NCBI RefSeq assembly: GCF_013106755.1
Contig: NZ_WHPF01000012.1
Span: 1-64,000, forward strand
Direction: 5' to 3'
DNA length: 64,000 nt
Origin: Limnovirga soli
GTDB lineage: Bacteria; Bacteroidota; Bacteroidia; Chitinophagales; Chitinophagaceae
Each line of letters opens with the position of its first letter. Position 1 is the first letter of the stretch. Below the pieces are notes generated by a model. That model had not been told where the DNA came from, searched no databases, and saw only the letters and a list, made by a program, of their open reading frames with translations. A program made the translations under genes and the position numbers. Below are positions 50,268 through 59,208 of the stretch, one piece after another.

Positions 50268-51035
50268 ATGCAATACACATTAAAAAAATCGCTGGGTCAG
50301 CACTTTTTAAAAGACGAGCATATTTGTAAGCAAATTGTGGCTGCCCTGCAACAAAGTCAGTCGGCCACCGGCATAACCCAATGGCTGGAAGTTGGCCCCG
50401 GTGCGGGTGCACTTACCAAATACCTGTTACCACTGCCGGGTATTAATTTTAAAGCAGTAGAACTGGATACTGAAAAAGTAAACTACCTGCAGCATACCTA
50501 TCCTGCCATACAAGGCAAAATTATTCACCAGGATTTTTTAGAAATAGCACCCCCATTTACCGATAGCTTTTTGGTGGTGGGTAATTTCCCTTACAATATT
50601 TCTACCCAAATTGTATTTAAAGTGCTTGATTGGAAAGCACAGGTACCGGTAATGATTGGCATGTTTCAAAAAGAAGTGGCCGAGCGTATTGTAAGTAAAA
50701 AAGGCTCGAAAGTATATGGTATTTTAAGTGTACTGGTACAGGCATTTTTTGCGGTAGAATATTTGTTTGATGTACCGCCCGAAAGCTTTAATCCGCCACC
50801 CAAGGTAATGAGTGGTGTAATACGTTTTACCGCTTTGGAAAATAAACCAGCCATACGCAGCGAACGCGATTTATATGTGCTGGTAAAAGCGGCCTTTAAC
50901 CAACGCCGTAAAATGTTGCGCAATGCCGTTAAAAGCCTTTTTGATGAAACGGTATTGGAAGAAGCCTTGTTTAGCAAAAGAGCCGAACAATTATCGGTAG
51001 AAGATTTTGCCGCACTTACCTTTCGCATGAGGTAG
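50268..51035 (+). CDS. rsmA: 16S rRNA (adenine1518-N6/adenine1519-N6)-dimethyltransferase
   Basis: 255 residues. It dimethylates the two adjacent adenines in the 3' terminal hairpin of 16S rRNA late in 30S assembly. N-terminal [22 protein letters not shown] motif [15 protein letters not shown] near 40-54, VELDTEKV, catalytic NFPYNIS near 107 and the C-terminal [13 protein letters not shown] and [14 protein letters not shown] blocks are all in place. The following gene starts about 40 bp later on the same strand. Confidence 0.97.
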   Translation: MQYTLKKSLGQHFLKDEHICKQIVAALQQSQSATGITQWLEVGPGAGALTKYLLPLPGINFKAVELDTEKVNYLQHTYPAIQGKIIHQDFLEIAPPFTDSFLVVGNFPYNISTQIVFKVLDWKAQVPVMIGMFQKEVAERIVSKKGSKVYGILSVLVQAFFAVEYLFDVPPESFNPPPKVMSGVIRFTALENKPAIRSERDLYVLVKAAFNQRRKMLRNAVKSLFDETVLEEALFSKRAEQLSVEDFAALTFRMR

Positions 51036-51076
51036 ATAGTAATAAAGATGAATTGATTAATTTTTTGAGTAGAACT

Positions 51077-52003
51077 ATGGATAAAACAGTGTTAATTACG
51101 GCTAAAGTGCATCCTTATTTGGCAGAGCGTTTACAAAGTAGCGGGTATACCGTTAATTATTTACCTGCTATTACCTATAATGAATTGCCGGCCGCCATTG
51201 CCAATGCCACCGGACTTATTATAACCACCCGCTTACAAATAGATAAACCAATTATTGATGCGGCTGCCCACTTGCAATGGATTGGGCGGCTGGGCAGTGG
51301 TATGGAACTAATTGATGTACCCTATGCAGAAAGCAAAGGCATTACCTGTGTTAGCAGCCCCGAAGGCAACCGCAATGCCGTAGCCGAACATAACCTGGGC
51401 TTACTGCTAAACCTGATGAACAACATTAGCAGCAGCTTTACCCAGTTACAGCAGGGCCAATGGATACGCGATGCCAACCGAGGCACCGAATTAAGCGGCA
51501 AAACCGTTGGCATTATAGGCTATGGCAATACCGGTGCTGCTTTTGCCAGGCTATTAGAACCCTTTAATGTTACTGTATTGGCTTACGATAAATATAAAGC
51601 TGGTTTTGCCAATCATTTTATACGCGAAGCGGCCCCCGAACATATTTTTAAATATGCCGATGTGGTTAGTATGCACATTCCCTTAACCGCCGAAACCCTG
51701 CATTTTGCCAATGATGATTTTTTTAATGCCATGGAACAGCAGCCCTATTTTTTAACTGCCTGCCGCGGAAAAGTAACCGATACCGCCGCATTGATGAGGG
51801 CCTTGCAAAACCAAAAAATTGCCGCCGCAGGTATAGATGTGCTGGAAAACGAAAAATTAGATACCCATACCGCAATACAAAAGGAGCAGTTACAATGGCT
51901 TTGCCAGCAATCTAATGTAATTGTAACGCCCCATATTGCCGGTTATAGCCACGAAGCTTATTTTAAAATGGCCAAAATTGTTTTAGATAAGCTTAGTATT
52001 TAG
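51077..52003 (+). CDS. D-isomer-specific 2-hydroxyacid dehydrogenase
   Basis: 308 residues. It reduces a 2-keto acid or oxidises a D-2-hydroxy acid with NAD(P). Start [18 protein letters not shown] motif [17 protein letters not shown] near 140-156; catalytic Arg in TACRGKV near 228, Glu in [10 protein letters not shown] near 258 and His in [12 protein letters not shown] near 286. The substrate (phosphoglycerate, glyoxylate, lactate or another) cannot be told from this sequence. The protein is too short for the ACT domain of long SerA forms. The frame is open from 51053; the ATG at 51077 fits the family start. Confidence 0.9.
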   Translation: MDKTVLITAKVHPYLAERLQSSGYTVNYLPAITYNELPAAIANATGLIITTRLQIDKPIIDAAAHLQWIGRLGSGMELIDVPYAESKGITCVSSPEGNRNAVAEHNLGLLLNLMNNISSSFTQLQQGQWIRDANRGTELSGKTVGIIGYGNTGAAFARLLEPFNVTVLAYDKYKAGFANHFIREAAPEHIFKYADVVSMHIPLTAETLHFANDDFFNAMEQQPYFLTACRGKVTDTAALMRALQNQKIAAAGIDVLENEKLDTHTAIQKEQLQWLCQQSNVIVTPHIAGYSHEAYFKMAKIVLDKLSI

Positions 52004-52072
52004 TAAGGCGCAAAAAAAGGATGGCTTTATCATTTTTTCATAGTACAAATAATTTTACTACTTTTACACCAG

Positions 52073-52110
52073 CAACGCTTCAGCAGGTCTGAAGCGTTGT
52101 TATTTTTTTG
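52073..52110 (+). terminator. Intrinsic terminator before greA
   Basis: CAACGCTTCA (52073-52082) and TGAAGCGTTG (52090-52099), 7-nt loop, then TTATTTTTTT. It ends the dehydrogenase transcript. A weak promoter-like TACTTTTA (52059-52066) lies just before it, so the hairpin might also lie at the 5' end of the greA mRNA. Confidence 0.85.
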
Positions 52111-52133
52111 TATGTAGTTAAACAAATAAGACT

Positions 52134-52607
52134 ATGAGTGATGTAATGTATGTTTCAAAAGAAGCTTTTGAAAGAATGAAGGAAGAACTGCAGCACATGA
52201 AAGCAGTAGAAAGACCAGCCGCATCAAGGGCTATTGCAGAAGCAAGGGAAAAAGGTGATTTAAAAGAAAATGCAGAATACGATGCCGCTAAAGAAGCACA
52301 GGGAATACTGGAAGCTAAAATGAAATTACTGGAAACACAGGTGGCCAGTGCCCGTGTGGTAGACCCCAATGATATTGATTTAAGCAAAGTATCTGTAATG
52401 ACCAAAGTAACCATTACCAATATGGCTACTAAAAAAACCATGACCTACCAACTGGTTGGCGAAAAAGAAGCTGATCTAAAAGCGGGTAAAATTTCTGTAG
52501 GCTCGCCCATTGGCAAAGGCTTGCTGGGCAAGGTAATTGGCGATATTGCAGAAGTGCAGGCGCCCACTGGTATTATTAAATTTAAAGTAGAAAATATCGG
52601 TATTTAA
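52134..52607 (+). CDS. greA: Transcription elongation factor GreA
   Basis: 157 residues, standard length. It rescues backtracked RNA polymerase by stimulating cleavage of the 3' end of the nascent RNA. N-terminal coiled coil (about 8-75) with the tip acidic pair in EAREKGDLKENAEYDAAKEAQG, then the C-terminal FKBP-like domain with VTITNMATKKTMTYQLVGEKEAD and SVGSPIGKGLLGKVIGD. It is bracketed by two intrinsic terminators, so it is monocistronic. Confidence 0.97.
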   Translation: MSDVMYVSKEAFERMKEELQHMKAVERPAASRAIAEAREKGDLKENAEYDAAKEAQGILEAKMKLLETQVASARVVDPNDIDLSKVSVMTKVTITNMATKKTMTYQLVGEKEADLKAGKISVGSPIGKGLLGKVIGDIAEVQAPTGIIKFKVENIGI

Positions 52608-52624
52608 ATGATGCTGTATGGTAT

Positions 52625-52653
52625 AAAACCACCTCTGTTTGGGGTGGTTTTTT
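52625..52653 (+). terminator. Intrinsic terminator of greA
   Basis: AAAACCACC (52625-52633) and GGTGGTTTT (52643-52651) with following T, 18 bp after the greA stop. The rest of the 300-bp gap to 52911 has no gene I can support. Confidence 0.92.
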
Positions 52654-52910
52654 GTTGGTAATATGTAATAAAGGCTAATACAAATTAATTTGGGGCATTC
52701 ATCCAATAAAAATACTGTACTGTGGTAGCGGCTATCCGTTACTACTCCGCCACATCCCAAACGCACAGGCCTTCAGCGGGGTATCCACTTCTATCCGCCT
52801 GCCCTTCAGCTGCTGTAATTGGGTTGGGCAAAAGGCCATATGGTGCCAATAATTTGCCTGTTTATACTGCTACAAAAACCTAATTTTACGCCTTAACATA
52901 ATTGCACAAC

Positions 52911-53300
52911 ATGACTATTTTTTCCAAAATAATTGCCGGCGAAATACCCTCATATACTATTGCAGAAAACGAACGTTTTTTTGCCTTTCTCGATATATTT
53001 CCCATGGCAAAAGGCCATGTGCTGGTAATACCCAAAATAGAAACCGATCATTTTTTTGATGTGCCCGATACTTATTTGTCTGAATGGCTGGTATTTGCAA
53101 AACCCATTGCCAAAGCCATTGAAAAAGCATTTCCCTGCAACCGCTGTGGTATAGAGGTAATAGGCTTAGAAGTGCCACATGCACATATGCACCTGGTACC
53201 CATCAATTCTGCCGATGATCTTAATTTTACCCGTAAAAAATTAACACTAAGTGCGGCTGAGTTAAAAGAAGTGCAGGAGAAAATACTGGCAGCTTTATAG
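52911..53300 (+). CDS. HIT-family nucleotide hydrolase
   Basis: 129 residues from the ATG at 52911 (MTIFSKIIAGEIPSY). The typical HIT start (IFSKIIAGEIPSYTIAEN), FLDIFPMAKGHVLVIPK near 27-43 and the His-triad HAHMHLVP near 90 (PHAHMHL) identify a nucleoside phosphoramidase/dinucleotide hydrolase of the Hint branch. The physiological substrate is not known for most bacterial members. A hairpin terminator overlaps the end of the convergent ruvC. Confidence 0.95.
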   Translation: MTIFSKIIAGEIPSYTIAENERFFAFLDIFPMAKGHVLVIPKIETDHFFDVPDTYLSEWLVFAKPIAKAIEKAFPCNRCGIEVIGLEVPHAHMHLVPINSADDLNFTRKKLTLSAAELKEVQEKILAAL

Positions 53301-53301
53301 C

Positions 53302-53337
53302 ATAAACCAGTAAGGGTGGGAGTGTGGTTTATTTTTT
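53302..53337 (+). terminator. Intrinsic terminator between HIT gene and ruvC
   Basis: ATAAACCA (53302-53309) and TGGTTTAT (53325-53332) followed by TTTTT. The 3' arm covers the ruvC stop region. Confidence 0.8.
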
Positions 53338-53898
53338 AACCCTCTCCGGGTTTTTAGATAGAAAATCATCCCAGCCTTTAAAGCCCTTGCTAACACCTTT
53401 AAGTGCCGATGAAGTTTGATAATGATGGCATAATGCCACGGCAAGTGCATCCGTAGCATCAAAGTATTTTGGGGCTTCCTGTATGTTTAATACACGTTCT
53501 AACATATGCCACACCTGCTCTTTGGCCGCATTGCCGTTACCGGTAATGGATTGTTTTACTTTTTTGGGTGAATACTCAGTCACCAGCACTTTGCTTTGCA
53601 TGGCAGCAGCTATAGCTACACCTTGTGCACGGCCCAGCTTAAGCATACTTTGTACGTTTTTGCCAAAGAAGGGTGCTTCAATGGCAAAGGTTTGGGGTTT
53701 ATATTGTACAATCAGGCTATGCACTTTGGTATGTATCATTTCCAGCCTTTCGTAAATATCTTTTATGGCACCCAGTTTTAATACATCCATTGTTAAAATG
53801 CTGATATCGTTACCCTTTACTTCAATAATAGCATAACCCATTATCACTGTACCCGGATCTATTCCTAAAATAACTGTGCTGTTTTTTATTGCTGCCAT
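53329..53898 (-). CDS. ruvC: Crossover junction endodeoxyribonuclease RuvC
   Basis: 189 residues. It resolves Holliday junctions together with RuvAB. The RNase H-like fold carries acidic residues in GIDPGT (Asp near 14), AIEAPFFGKN (Glu near 73) and YFDATDALAVALCHH (Asp near 146 and 149). It has the usual Bacteroidota C-terminal extension (KGFKGWDDFLSKNPERVKK). ruvA and ruvB are not nearby. Confidence 0.96.
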   Translation of the reverse strand: MAAIKNSTVILGIDPGTVIMGYAIIEVKGNDISILTMDVLKLGAIKDIYERLEMIHTKVHSLIVQYKPQTFAIEAPFFGKNVQSMLKLGRAQGVAIAAAMQSKVLVTEYSPKKVKQSITGNGNAAKEQVWHMLERVLNIQEAPKYFDATDALAVALCHHYQTSSALKGVSKGFKGWDDFLSKNPERVKK

Positions 53899-54028
53899 AG
53901 TATGCGTACAAAGAAAGATAATTTACACATCATTTTCCCTGTTTTTGATTTATAGTATTGTCATTGCTATTTAATTAGGCTTTACCAACAGAGTTATGCC
54001 ATTGCATTTATGCCAGATGCCACAAAGG

Positions 54029-54088
54029 GTGAACCCTGCAGTGTGCGACGCAAGTAAAGCTGCATAAGTGTTCCCCCGCCGGGCTCAA
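54029..54088 (+). repeat. IGR-A hybrid copy
   Basis: The left half is GAACCCTG as in the variant subfamily; the right half TGTGCGACGCAAGTAAAGC is the common form. Right end CCGCCGGGCTCAATA, about 95 bp upstream of the ABC ATPase gene. Confidence 0.85.
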
Positions 54089-54181
54089 TATAATTTCCAC
54101 TTTACACACTATTATGCCACTTAAAGAAATTATAACTGTTTGCTGCATGATAAAGTTATACTTTCAAAAAAATTATTGCAA

Positions 54182-55072
54182 GTGGATGTATTAACACTTA
54201 ATGGTATTACCAAAAACTACGGTAAAATTTGTGCACTTAATAATGTGTCTTTTACAGTGCCTGAAGGCAGTGTATTTGGCATTTTGGGCCCTAACGGTAG
54301 CGGTAAAACTACTATGTTGGGTATTGTGCTAAATATTTTAAAACCCAGTGCCGGCAGCTTTACATTAATGGGCCAGCCTTCAACGGTTAATATGCGCAAA
54401 CATATTGGCACTTTACTGGAAACGCCCAATTTTTATCATTATTTATCCGGCGAAAGAAACCTGCGTATTGCAGCAGAAATAAAGGGTAAGGGGCACGATG
54501 GTATTGAAGATGCATTGCGTAAGGTAAACCTGCTTCACCGCAAGGATAGTAAATTCAGTACTTACTCTTTGGGTATGAAACAAAGGCTGGCAATTGCCGC
54601 TGCATTACTGGGTAACCCTGATGTATTAATATTCGACGAGCCTACCAATGGCTTAGACCCTGTGGGTATTGCCGAAATTCGCGAATTAATTACCCGTCTG
54701 GCTGCGGAAGGTAAAACCATTATCATGGCCAGTCATATGCTGGATGAGGTAGAAAAGGTTTGTACCCATGTTGCCATACTTAAAACCGGCGTATTAATTA
54801 CTGCAGGTAAAGTAGATGAAGTACTCACCAACGAAGACCTGGTTCAAATTGGTGCAGCAGATATTAACGCTTTGTCGCAAATACTACAAGGTTATTCCGG
54901 ATGCACTGCTATAAAGCAACTGGGTAGCCACTTACAGCTATCTTTTGCACAAGGCACTGCCCATTTGGAAAGCATCAATACTTTTTGTTTTAATAATGGC
55001 ATTGTATTAAACCATTTGCAATTAAAGAAGAAGAGTCTGGAAACCAAATTTCTTGAACTTACCAATAAATAA
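54182..55072 (+). CDS. ABC transporter ATP-binding protein
   Basis: 296 residues from a GTG at 54182; no in-frame ATG precedes the first conserved strand, and the open frame begins at a TTG (54140). Walker A GPNGSGKTT near 36-44, Q-loop LLETPNF, signature YSLGMKQRLAIAAALL near 130, Walker B VLIFDEPTNGLDP near 155 and the switch His in MASHMLDEV near 190. It powers the membrane permease encoded 4 bp downstream; the pair resembles bacitracin-export or Gld-type exporters. Substrate unknown. Confidence 0.93.
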   Translation: MDVLTLNGITKNYGKICALNNVSFTVPEGSVFGILGPNGSGKTTMLGIVLNILKPSAGSFTLMGQPSTVNMRKHIGTLLETPNFYHYLSGERNLRIAAEIKGKGHDGIEDALRKVNLLHRKDSKFSTYSLGMKQRLAIAAALLGNPDVLIFDEPTNGLDPVGIAEIRELITRLAAEGKTIIMASHMLDEVEKVCTHVAILKTGVLITAGKVDEVLTNEDLVQIGAADINALSQILQGYSGCTAIKQLGSHLQLSFAQGTAHLESINTFCFNNGIVLNHLQLKKKSLETKFLELTNK

Positions 55073-55076
55073 CATC

Positions 55077-55880
55077 ATGCGGCAACTGTTAAAAATAGAA
55101 TGGCTCAAAGTAAAAAATTATAAAACCTTCTGGGTTTTATCTGCCTTATACTTATTAAGCATTTGGGGTATAAATTATATTGTATTTGTATTTCAGCGTA
55201 AAGTATATGCCAATAAAGAAGCAGGAGATATGGCTAAGCTTTTTTTAGGTGGCCCTCCCTATGCTTTTCCCAAAGTGTGGCAAATGACTACCAATGTTAG
55301 TAGTTACCTGCTATTTATTGCCGGCTTAATTATGATTATTCTGGTTACGAATGAGTTTACTTTTAAAACCCACCGCCAAAATGTAATTGATGGTGTAACC
55401 CGCACACAATTTATAATAACCAAACTGGTTTGTGGTTTTATTATTGCCCTGCTATCTACCGTTTTTGTTTTTTTTACGGCGCTTTATTTTGGACTGGTAG
55501 AAGAAAGCAGTACCATTAGTTTTAGCGATATGCAATATTTGTTTTACTTCTTTTTACAGGCATTAAATTATTGCTGGCTGGCCATATTTATCAGCTTATT
55601 GGTAAAGCGCAGTGGTATTGCCATTGGCGTGTTTTTCTTATATACCATTGTCTTAGAAAACGTGCTGGTGCAAATGCTAAATTTTTATTTTGATGGTGCC
55701 GGCCGTTACCTCCCCATACAAAGCAGCGATGAATTAATTCCCGTGCCCGTATTTGAAAGTTTGCAAAAGCAAATTTCGTGGATTGAGATTAGTGTATACA
55801 CTTTAATTTTGCTGGTATGTATGTATTTGGCTGCCTGGTTCTTTATTAGCAAAAGAAAATTTGAAACCGACGATCTGTAA
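55077..55880 (+). CDS. ABC transporter permease (ABC-2 type)
   Basis: 267 residues with six predicted transmembrane segments (about 20-38, 74-93, 117-140, 158-180, 187-205 and 238-258). A first helix after LLKIEWLKVKNYKTFWVLS, then EFTFKTHRQNVIDGVTRTQFIITKL, a typical coupling loop of ABC-2 permeases such as the BcrB/GldF kind. It pairs with the ATPase upstream. Substrate cannot be inferred. The ATG at 55077 follows the ATPase stop; the earlier Met at 55053 would overlap it. Confidence 0.88.
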   Translation: MRQLLKIEWLKVKNYKTFWVLSALYLLSIWGINYIVFVFQRKVYANKEAGDMAKLFLGGPPYAFPKVWQMTTNVSSYLLFIAGLIMIILVTNEFTFKTHRQNVIDGVTRTQFIITKLVCGFIIALLSTVFVFFTALYFGLVEESSTISFSDMQYLFYFFLQALNYCWLAIFISLLVKRSGIAIGVFFLYTIVLENVLVQMLNFYFDGAGRYLPIQSSDELIPVPVFESLQKQISWIEISVYTLILLVCMYLAAWFFISKRKFETDDL

Positions 55881-55891
55881 AACAAATATGT

Positions 55892-55965
55892 ATTGGCCCG
55901 GCAATTAAGCTACATGCAGCTTTACTTGCGTCGCACACTTGTGCGTTCAGATAAATGGGCAGCAA
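55892..55965 (-). repeat. IGR-A copy 22
   Basis: Minus-strand copy, core 55925-55944, right end TTGCCGGGCC, filling the gap between the convergent permease and epimerase genes. Confidence 0.9.
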
Positions 55966-55972
55966 AAGCATG

Positions 55973-56908
55973 CTATATTATTTTGGCAGTAAGGTTGGTA
56001 ACCGCCGCTTCAATAGAAGGATACAAAAATTGAAAACCGGCCTGCTTTATTTTGGTAGCACTAACTGTAGCACTTTTTAGTACTTCCACACTCATTTCGC
56101 CCAGTACTAGTTTAAGTGCAAACGCAGGCACATGCAGTGGAATATAATAATTACCCCGCATGGCTTTGGCAAGGCAAAGCGTAAGTAATTTATTGCTAAC
56201 CGGTGCTGGCGCAACGCCATTATATATGCCTTGTAAATTGTTTTCTAATGCATATAAGTACATGCGGCAAATATCTTCAATATGAATCCAGCTGATTACC
56301 TGAGTTCCGCCACCCAGAATAGCGGCTGTGCCAAACTGCAAGGGCTTTTTAAACTCTGCCAAAGCGCCACCGGCATTGCTTAAAACGATGCCAGTTCTTA
56401 TGATGGCCAGGCGCTTTCCTAATTTTGTAACGGGTTCTATACTTTCTTCCCACTGCTGGCAGGTATCACCCAGAAAATCTGTGGCAGCCGGTTCTGTTTC
56501 TGTAAAGGGCTTAATGGTGGAAATGGCTCCATCATCTGCACCATACCAACCAATAGCAGAGGAACTAATTACCCCCTGTACCTGATTGGGTATTTCGGTT
56601 AATGCTTTTACCAATAGAGTACCACTTTGGGTGCGGCTGTTAAGAATTTCTTTTTTGCGGGCATCACTCCATCTTTTTTCTGCCACACCGGCACCCGCCA
56701 GGTGAATAATATAATCTGCACCGGCAACCGCATTAGCATCAATTGTGCCGGCATTAACGTTCCATTGGGCGTACGATAGCTGCGGATTAGTGCTGGCAGG
56801 CGCAGTGCCGCGGGTAAGAATAATTACCTTATAGCCTTTGTTTAACAACATGGGTGTTAAAGCTGTACCTATTAAGCCTGTGCCACCTGTAATGATAACT
56901 GTTTGCAT
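55973..56908 (-). CDS. TIGR01777-family NAD-dependent epimerase-like protein
   Basis: 311 residues, extended SDR fold. NAD motif ITGGTGLIGTALTPML near 6-21, HLAGAGVAEKRWS near 69, SSSAIGWYGADDG near 115, AIIRTGIVLSNAGGALAEF near 170 and SWIHIEDICRMYLYA near 205, followed by the short C-terminal DUF1731-type domain (SVEVLKSATVSATKIKQAGFQFLYPSIEAAV). This matches the YfcH/SulA-like family, which lacks an assigned substrate. Cytoplasmic. Confidence 0.92.
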   Translation of the reverse strand: MQTVIITGGTGLIGTALTPMLLNKGYKVIILTRGTAPASTNPQLSYAQWNVNAGTIDANAVAGADYIIHLAGAGVAEKRWSDARKKEILNSRTQSGTLLVKALTEIPNQVQGVISSSAIGWYGADDGAISTIKPFTETEPAATDFLGDTCQQWEESIEPVTKLGKRLAIIRTGIVLSNAGGALAEFKKPLQFGTAAILGGGTQVISWIHIEDICRMYLYALENNLQGIYNGVAPAPVSNKLLTLCLAKAMRGNYYIPLHVPAFALKLVLGEMSVEVLKSATVSATKIKQAGFQFLYPSIEAAVTNLTAKII

Positions 56909-56995
56909 ATGGTTATATTATTTCAAAATAACAACAATGTACACCGTATGTTTTGTTTCAGCTGTTAATATCCGGGTTTTATTTGAATAGAATGG

Positions 56996-57056
56996 GTGCA
57001 GTACAAGAGTGCGACGCAAGTAAAGTTGCAAATAGGTACCCATGCCTGGCTCAAAA
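56996..57056 (+). repeat. IGR-A copy 23
   Basis: Core 57001-57020, right end TGCCTGGCTCAAAAAATT, between the epimerase promoter region and the ftsZ terminator. Confidence 0.9.
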
Positions 57057-57073
57057 AATTATAAGCATAAGAC

Positions 57074-57104
57074 AAAAAAAATCCCTCCTGATGAACAGGA
57101 GGGA
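57074..57104 (-). terminator. Intrinsic terminator of the ftsZ end of the division cluster
   Basis: TCCCTCCTG (57082-57090) and CAGGAGGGA (57096-57104), 5-nt loop; on the minus strand the stem is followed by eight T after an A. It ends the transcript 33 bp beyond the ftsZ stop. Confidence 0.93.
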
Positions 57105-57136
57105 AACAACTAAAAACAACTAAAACTTATTTGGTG

Positions 57137-59104
57137 TTAATCTGGCTTTTTACCTTCCAGGAATGAATTGAACGAGGATAAATTGGTGGTATCATCATTC
57201 TCATTCTTTTTTACAGTGTATTTGCTATAAAACTGTTCGGCCGACGTTAACGTATTGCCGAATAATTCCATATTTCTGCGTACATAGGCGGGTACATTAT
57301 CGTACTCGTTATTGGCCTCTTTAGAGTTCATGTTAAAAGAAAGGTTGCGCAGTTTATTAATGCGTTCTGTAGCACGTTTGCGCTGGTCCTGCTCCTCGTC
57401 AAACGAATTATTTTCCGGTGACTGGTAAGCATCAGCAACAGGCTTTGGTGCCTGCTCTTCTTTTACCACTAATGTAAATGCCGTATTATCTTCTGGTGTT
57501 GGTTCTTCTTTTACAAACATAACAGGTTCCTGTACCGGCTCCTCTCTGATAAACATTTCAGGTTGAGGTGCAACCAAAGACTCAGGTGCTTTTTGTACCA
57601 CAGGAGGCTGCGTGTATGCAGGCATTACAGTTTGCTGCACAGGTGCTGGAATTTGCTGCGGCGCCGGCACCGGTGTTTGCATGAATGATTGCTGTGGTTC
57701 TGAAGCATAAATGTTTTTAGGCTTGTTTAATAAACTACTTCCCATAAACATTGGCTTGTTAACAGGTTCCTCTCTTTCGGTATAAGTAATTTGTGGTTCA
57801 GTGGGTACCTCTTTTACCGGAGTAGCAACTGGTATTGCTGTTTCCTGTACAGGAATTGCTGCAGGCATTTCCAGTTCAAAATGTACAACCGTTTCTTCTG
57901 GTACCGGAGCTGTGGTTGTTGCAGGTGTAGTAAAGGTAAACATGGGTGTAGCACTCACTTCTTCCTGCTCCATAATAGTGGGTGCATAAGGATCTGTCTC
58001 TTCTTTTTCAACAAAAGGAAGTGGTTGCTGGTTGTACATCTTTTTTTCCTCACCATCAATACCCAAAGTCATCACTATTTTTTCTTCTGTTTTTGGTTGC
58101 TCCTTAATTACCACCGGTTCTTTTTTAGCAAAAGGATCTTTGAATTCAAAGCCGGTAGCAATAACAGTAATACCAATTTTATTGCCCAGTGTATTATCGT
58201 AGCCTGTACCAATAATTAAATCAGCATGTTCGCCACTTTGCAAACGCAGGTGGTTATTAATGATTTCAAATTCATCCATCGTACATTCATGTTCACCTTC
58301 TGCACTATTGATGTTTACCAATATCCATTTCGCTCCGCGGATATCACTGTCGTTCAGCAATGGAGAATTCAATGATTCTTCAATGGCTTTTTGTGCCCTG
58401 TCTTCTCCTTCAGCAGTTGCATTACCCAGAATAGCTACACCACCATTTTTCATTACGGTGCATACATCGGCAAAGTCTACAATGATGGTACCACGGCTAT
58501 TGATGATATCGGTAATACATTTGGCAGCGGTAGCCAATACATTATCAGCCTTGCCAAAGGCTTCAGTCATTTTAAGATTACCATATTGCATGCGCAATTT
58601 ATCGTTGCTGATAACCAGCAAGGTATCTACATAAGGTTGTAACTGCCTGATGCCTTCTTCTGCCTGCTTTAAACGGCGTGGGCCTTCAAAGCTAAAAGGG
58701 GTAGTTACAATACCTACCGTAAGAATACCCAGGTCGCGGCATATTTTGGCAATAATGGGTGCGCCACCTGTACCGGTACCACCGCCCATACCTGCTGTAA
58801 TAAATGCCATTTTGGTATTTACTTCCAGTATGCGGCGTATTTCATCCAGTGATTCTTCGGTGGCCTGTTTGCCTACCTCTGGGTTGGCGCCAGCGCCCAG
58901 CCCTTGTGTTAAATGGGGGCCCAGCTGTATTTTGTTATGTACTTTACTTTGTTCAATTGCTTTGGCATCTGTATTACATATGACGAAGTCAACGCCCTCA
59001 ATATCCTGTTCGAACATAAAATTTACTGCGTTGCTTCCACCGCCACCCACACCAAGAACCTTGATGATAGATGATTTTTGTTTGGGCAGATCAAAATGTA
59101 TCAT
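57137..59104 (-). CDS. ftsZ: Cell division protein FtsZ with a long C-terminal linker
   Basis: 655 residues, against about 380-480 in most bacteria. The tubulin-like GTPase (about 10-325) is complete: VGGGGSNAVN, GMGGGTGTGGAP near 105-116 and NDKLR. Residues about 330-590 form a Pro/Glu/Thr/Gln-rich, apparently disordered linker with repeats such as EEPVQEPVMFVKEEP. The tail has a charged helix (DQRKRATERINKLRNLSFN) and YDNVPAYVRRNMELF, which fits the conserved Bacteroidota C-terminal FtsZ peptide. It polymerises into the division ring in the cytoplasm, tethered by FtsA. Last gene of the cluster. Confidence 0.96.
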   Translation of the reverse strand: MIHFDLPKQKSSIIKVLGVGGGGSNAVNFMFEQDIEGVDFVICNTDAKAIEQSKVHNKIQLGPHLTQGLGAGANPEVGKQATEESLDEIRRILEVNTKMAFITAGMGGGTGTGGAPIIAKICRDLGILTVGIVTTPFSFEGPRRLKQAEEGIRQLQPYVDTLLVISNDKLRMQYGNLKMTEAFGKADNVLATAAKCITDIINSRGTIIVDFADVCTVMKNGGVAILGNATAEGEDRAQKAIEESLNSPLLNDSDIRGAKWILVNINSAEGEHECTMDEFEIINNHLRLQSGEHADLIIGTGYDNTLGNKIGITVIATGFEFKDPFAKKEPVVIKEQPKTEEKIVMTLGIDGEEKKMYNQQPLPFVEKEETDPYAPTIMEQEEVSATPMFTFTTPATTTAPVPEETVVHFELEMPAAIPVQETAIPVATPVKEVPTEPQITYTEREEPVNKPMFMGSSLLNKPKNIYASEPQQSFMQTPVPAPQQIPAPVQQTVMPAYTQPPVVQKAPESLVAPQPEMFIREEPVQEPVMFVKEEPTPEDNTAFTLVVKEEQAPKPVADAYQSPENNSFDEEQDQRKRATERINKLRNLSFNMNSKEANNEYDNVPAYVRRNMELFGNTLTSAEQFYSKYTVKKNENDDTTNLSSFNSFLEGKKPD

Positions 59105-59208
59105 AATAACTAAATTTAATGTAATGGTTAGTAGTAATAATTCTCAATGCTATATACCGATGTTTAAGTAAGTGTAAGCACCTGTATATAAGTGTATTTC
59201 TGTTTTAA

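Noticed and set aside
52073-52110. Riboswitch or attenuator of greA
   Set aside because: The hairpin would begin at about the first transcribed base if the weak promoter is real; a simple terminator of the upstream gene explains it better.
57791-58219. Plus-strand open frames inside ftsZ
   Set aside because: Reverse-strand shadows of the low-complexity linker; ftsZ is complete on the other strand.
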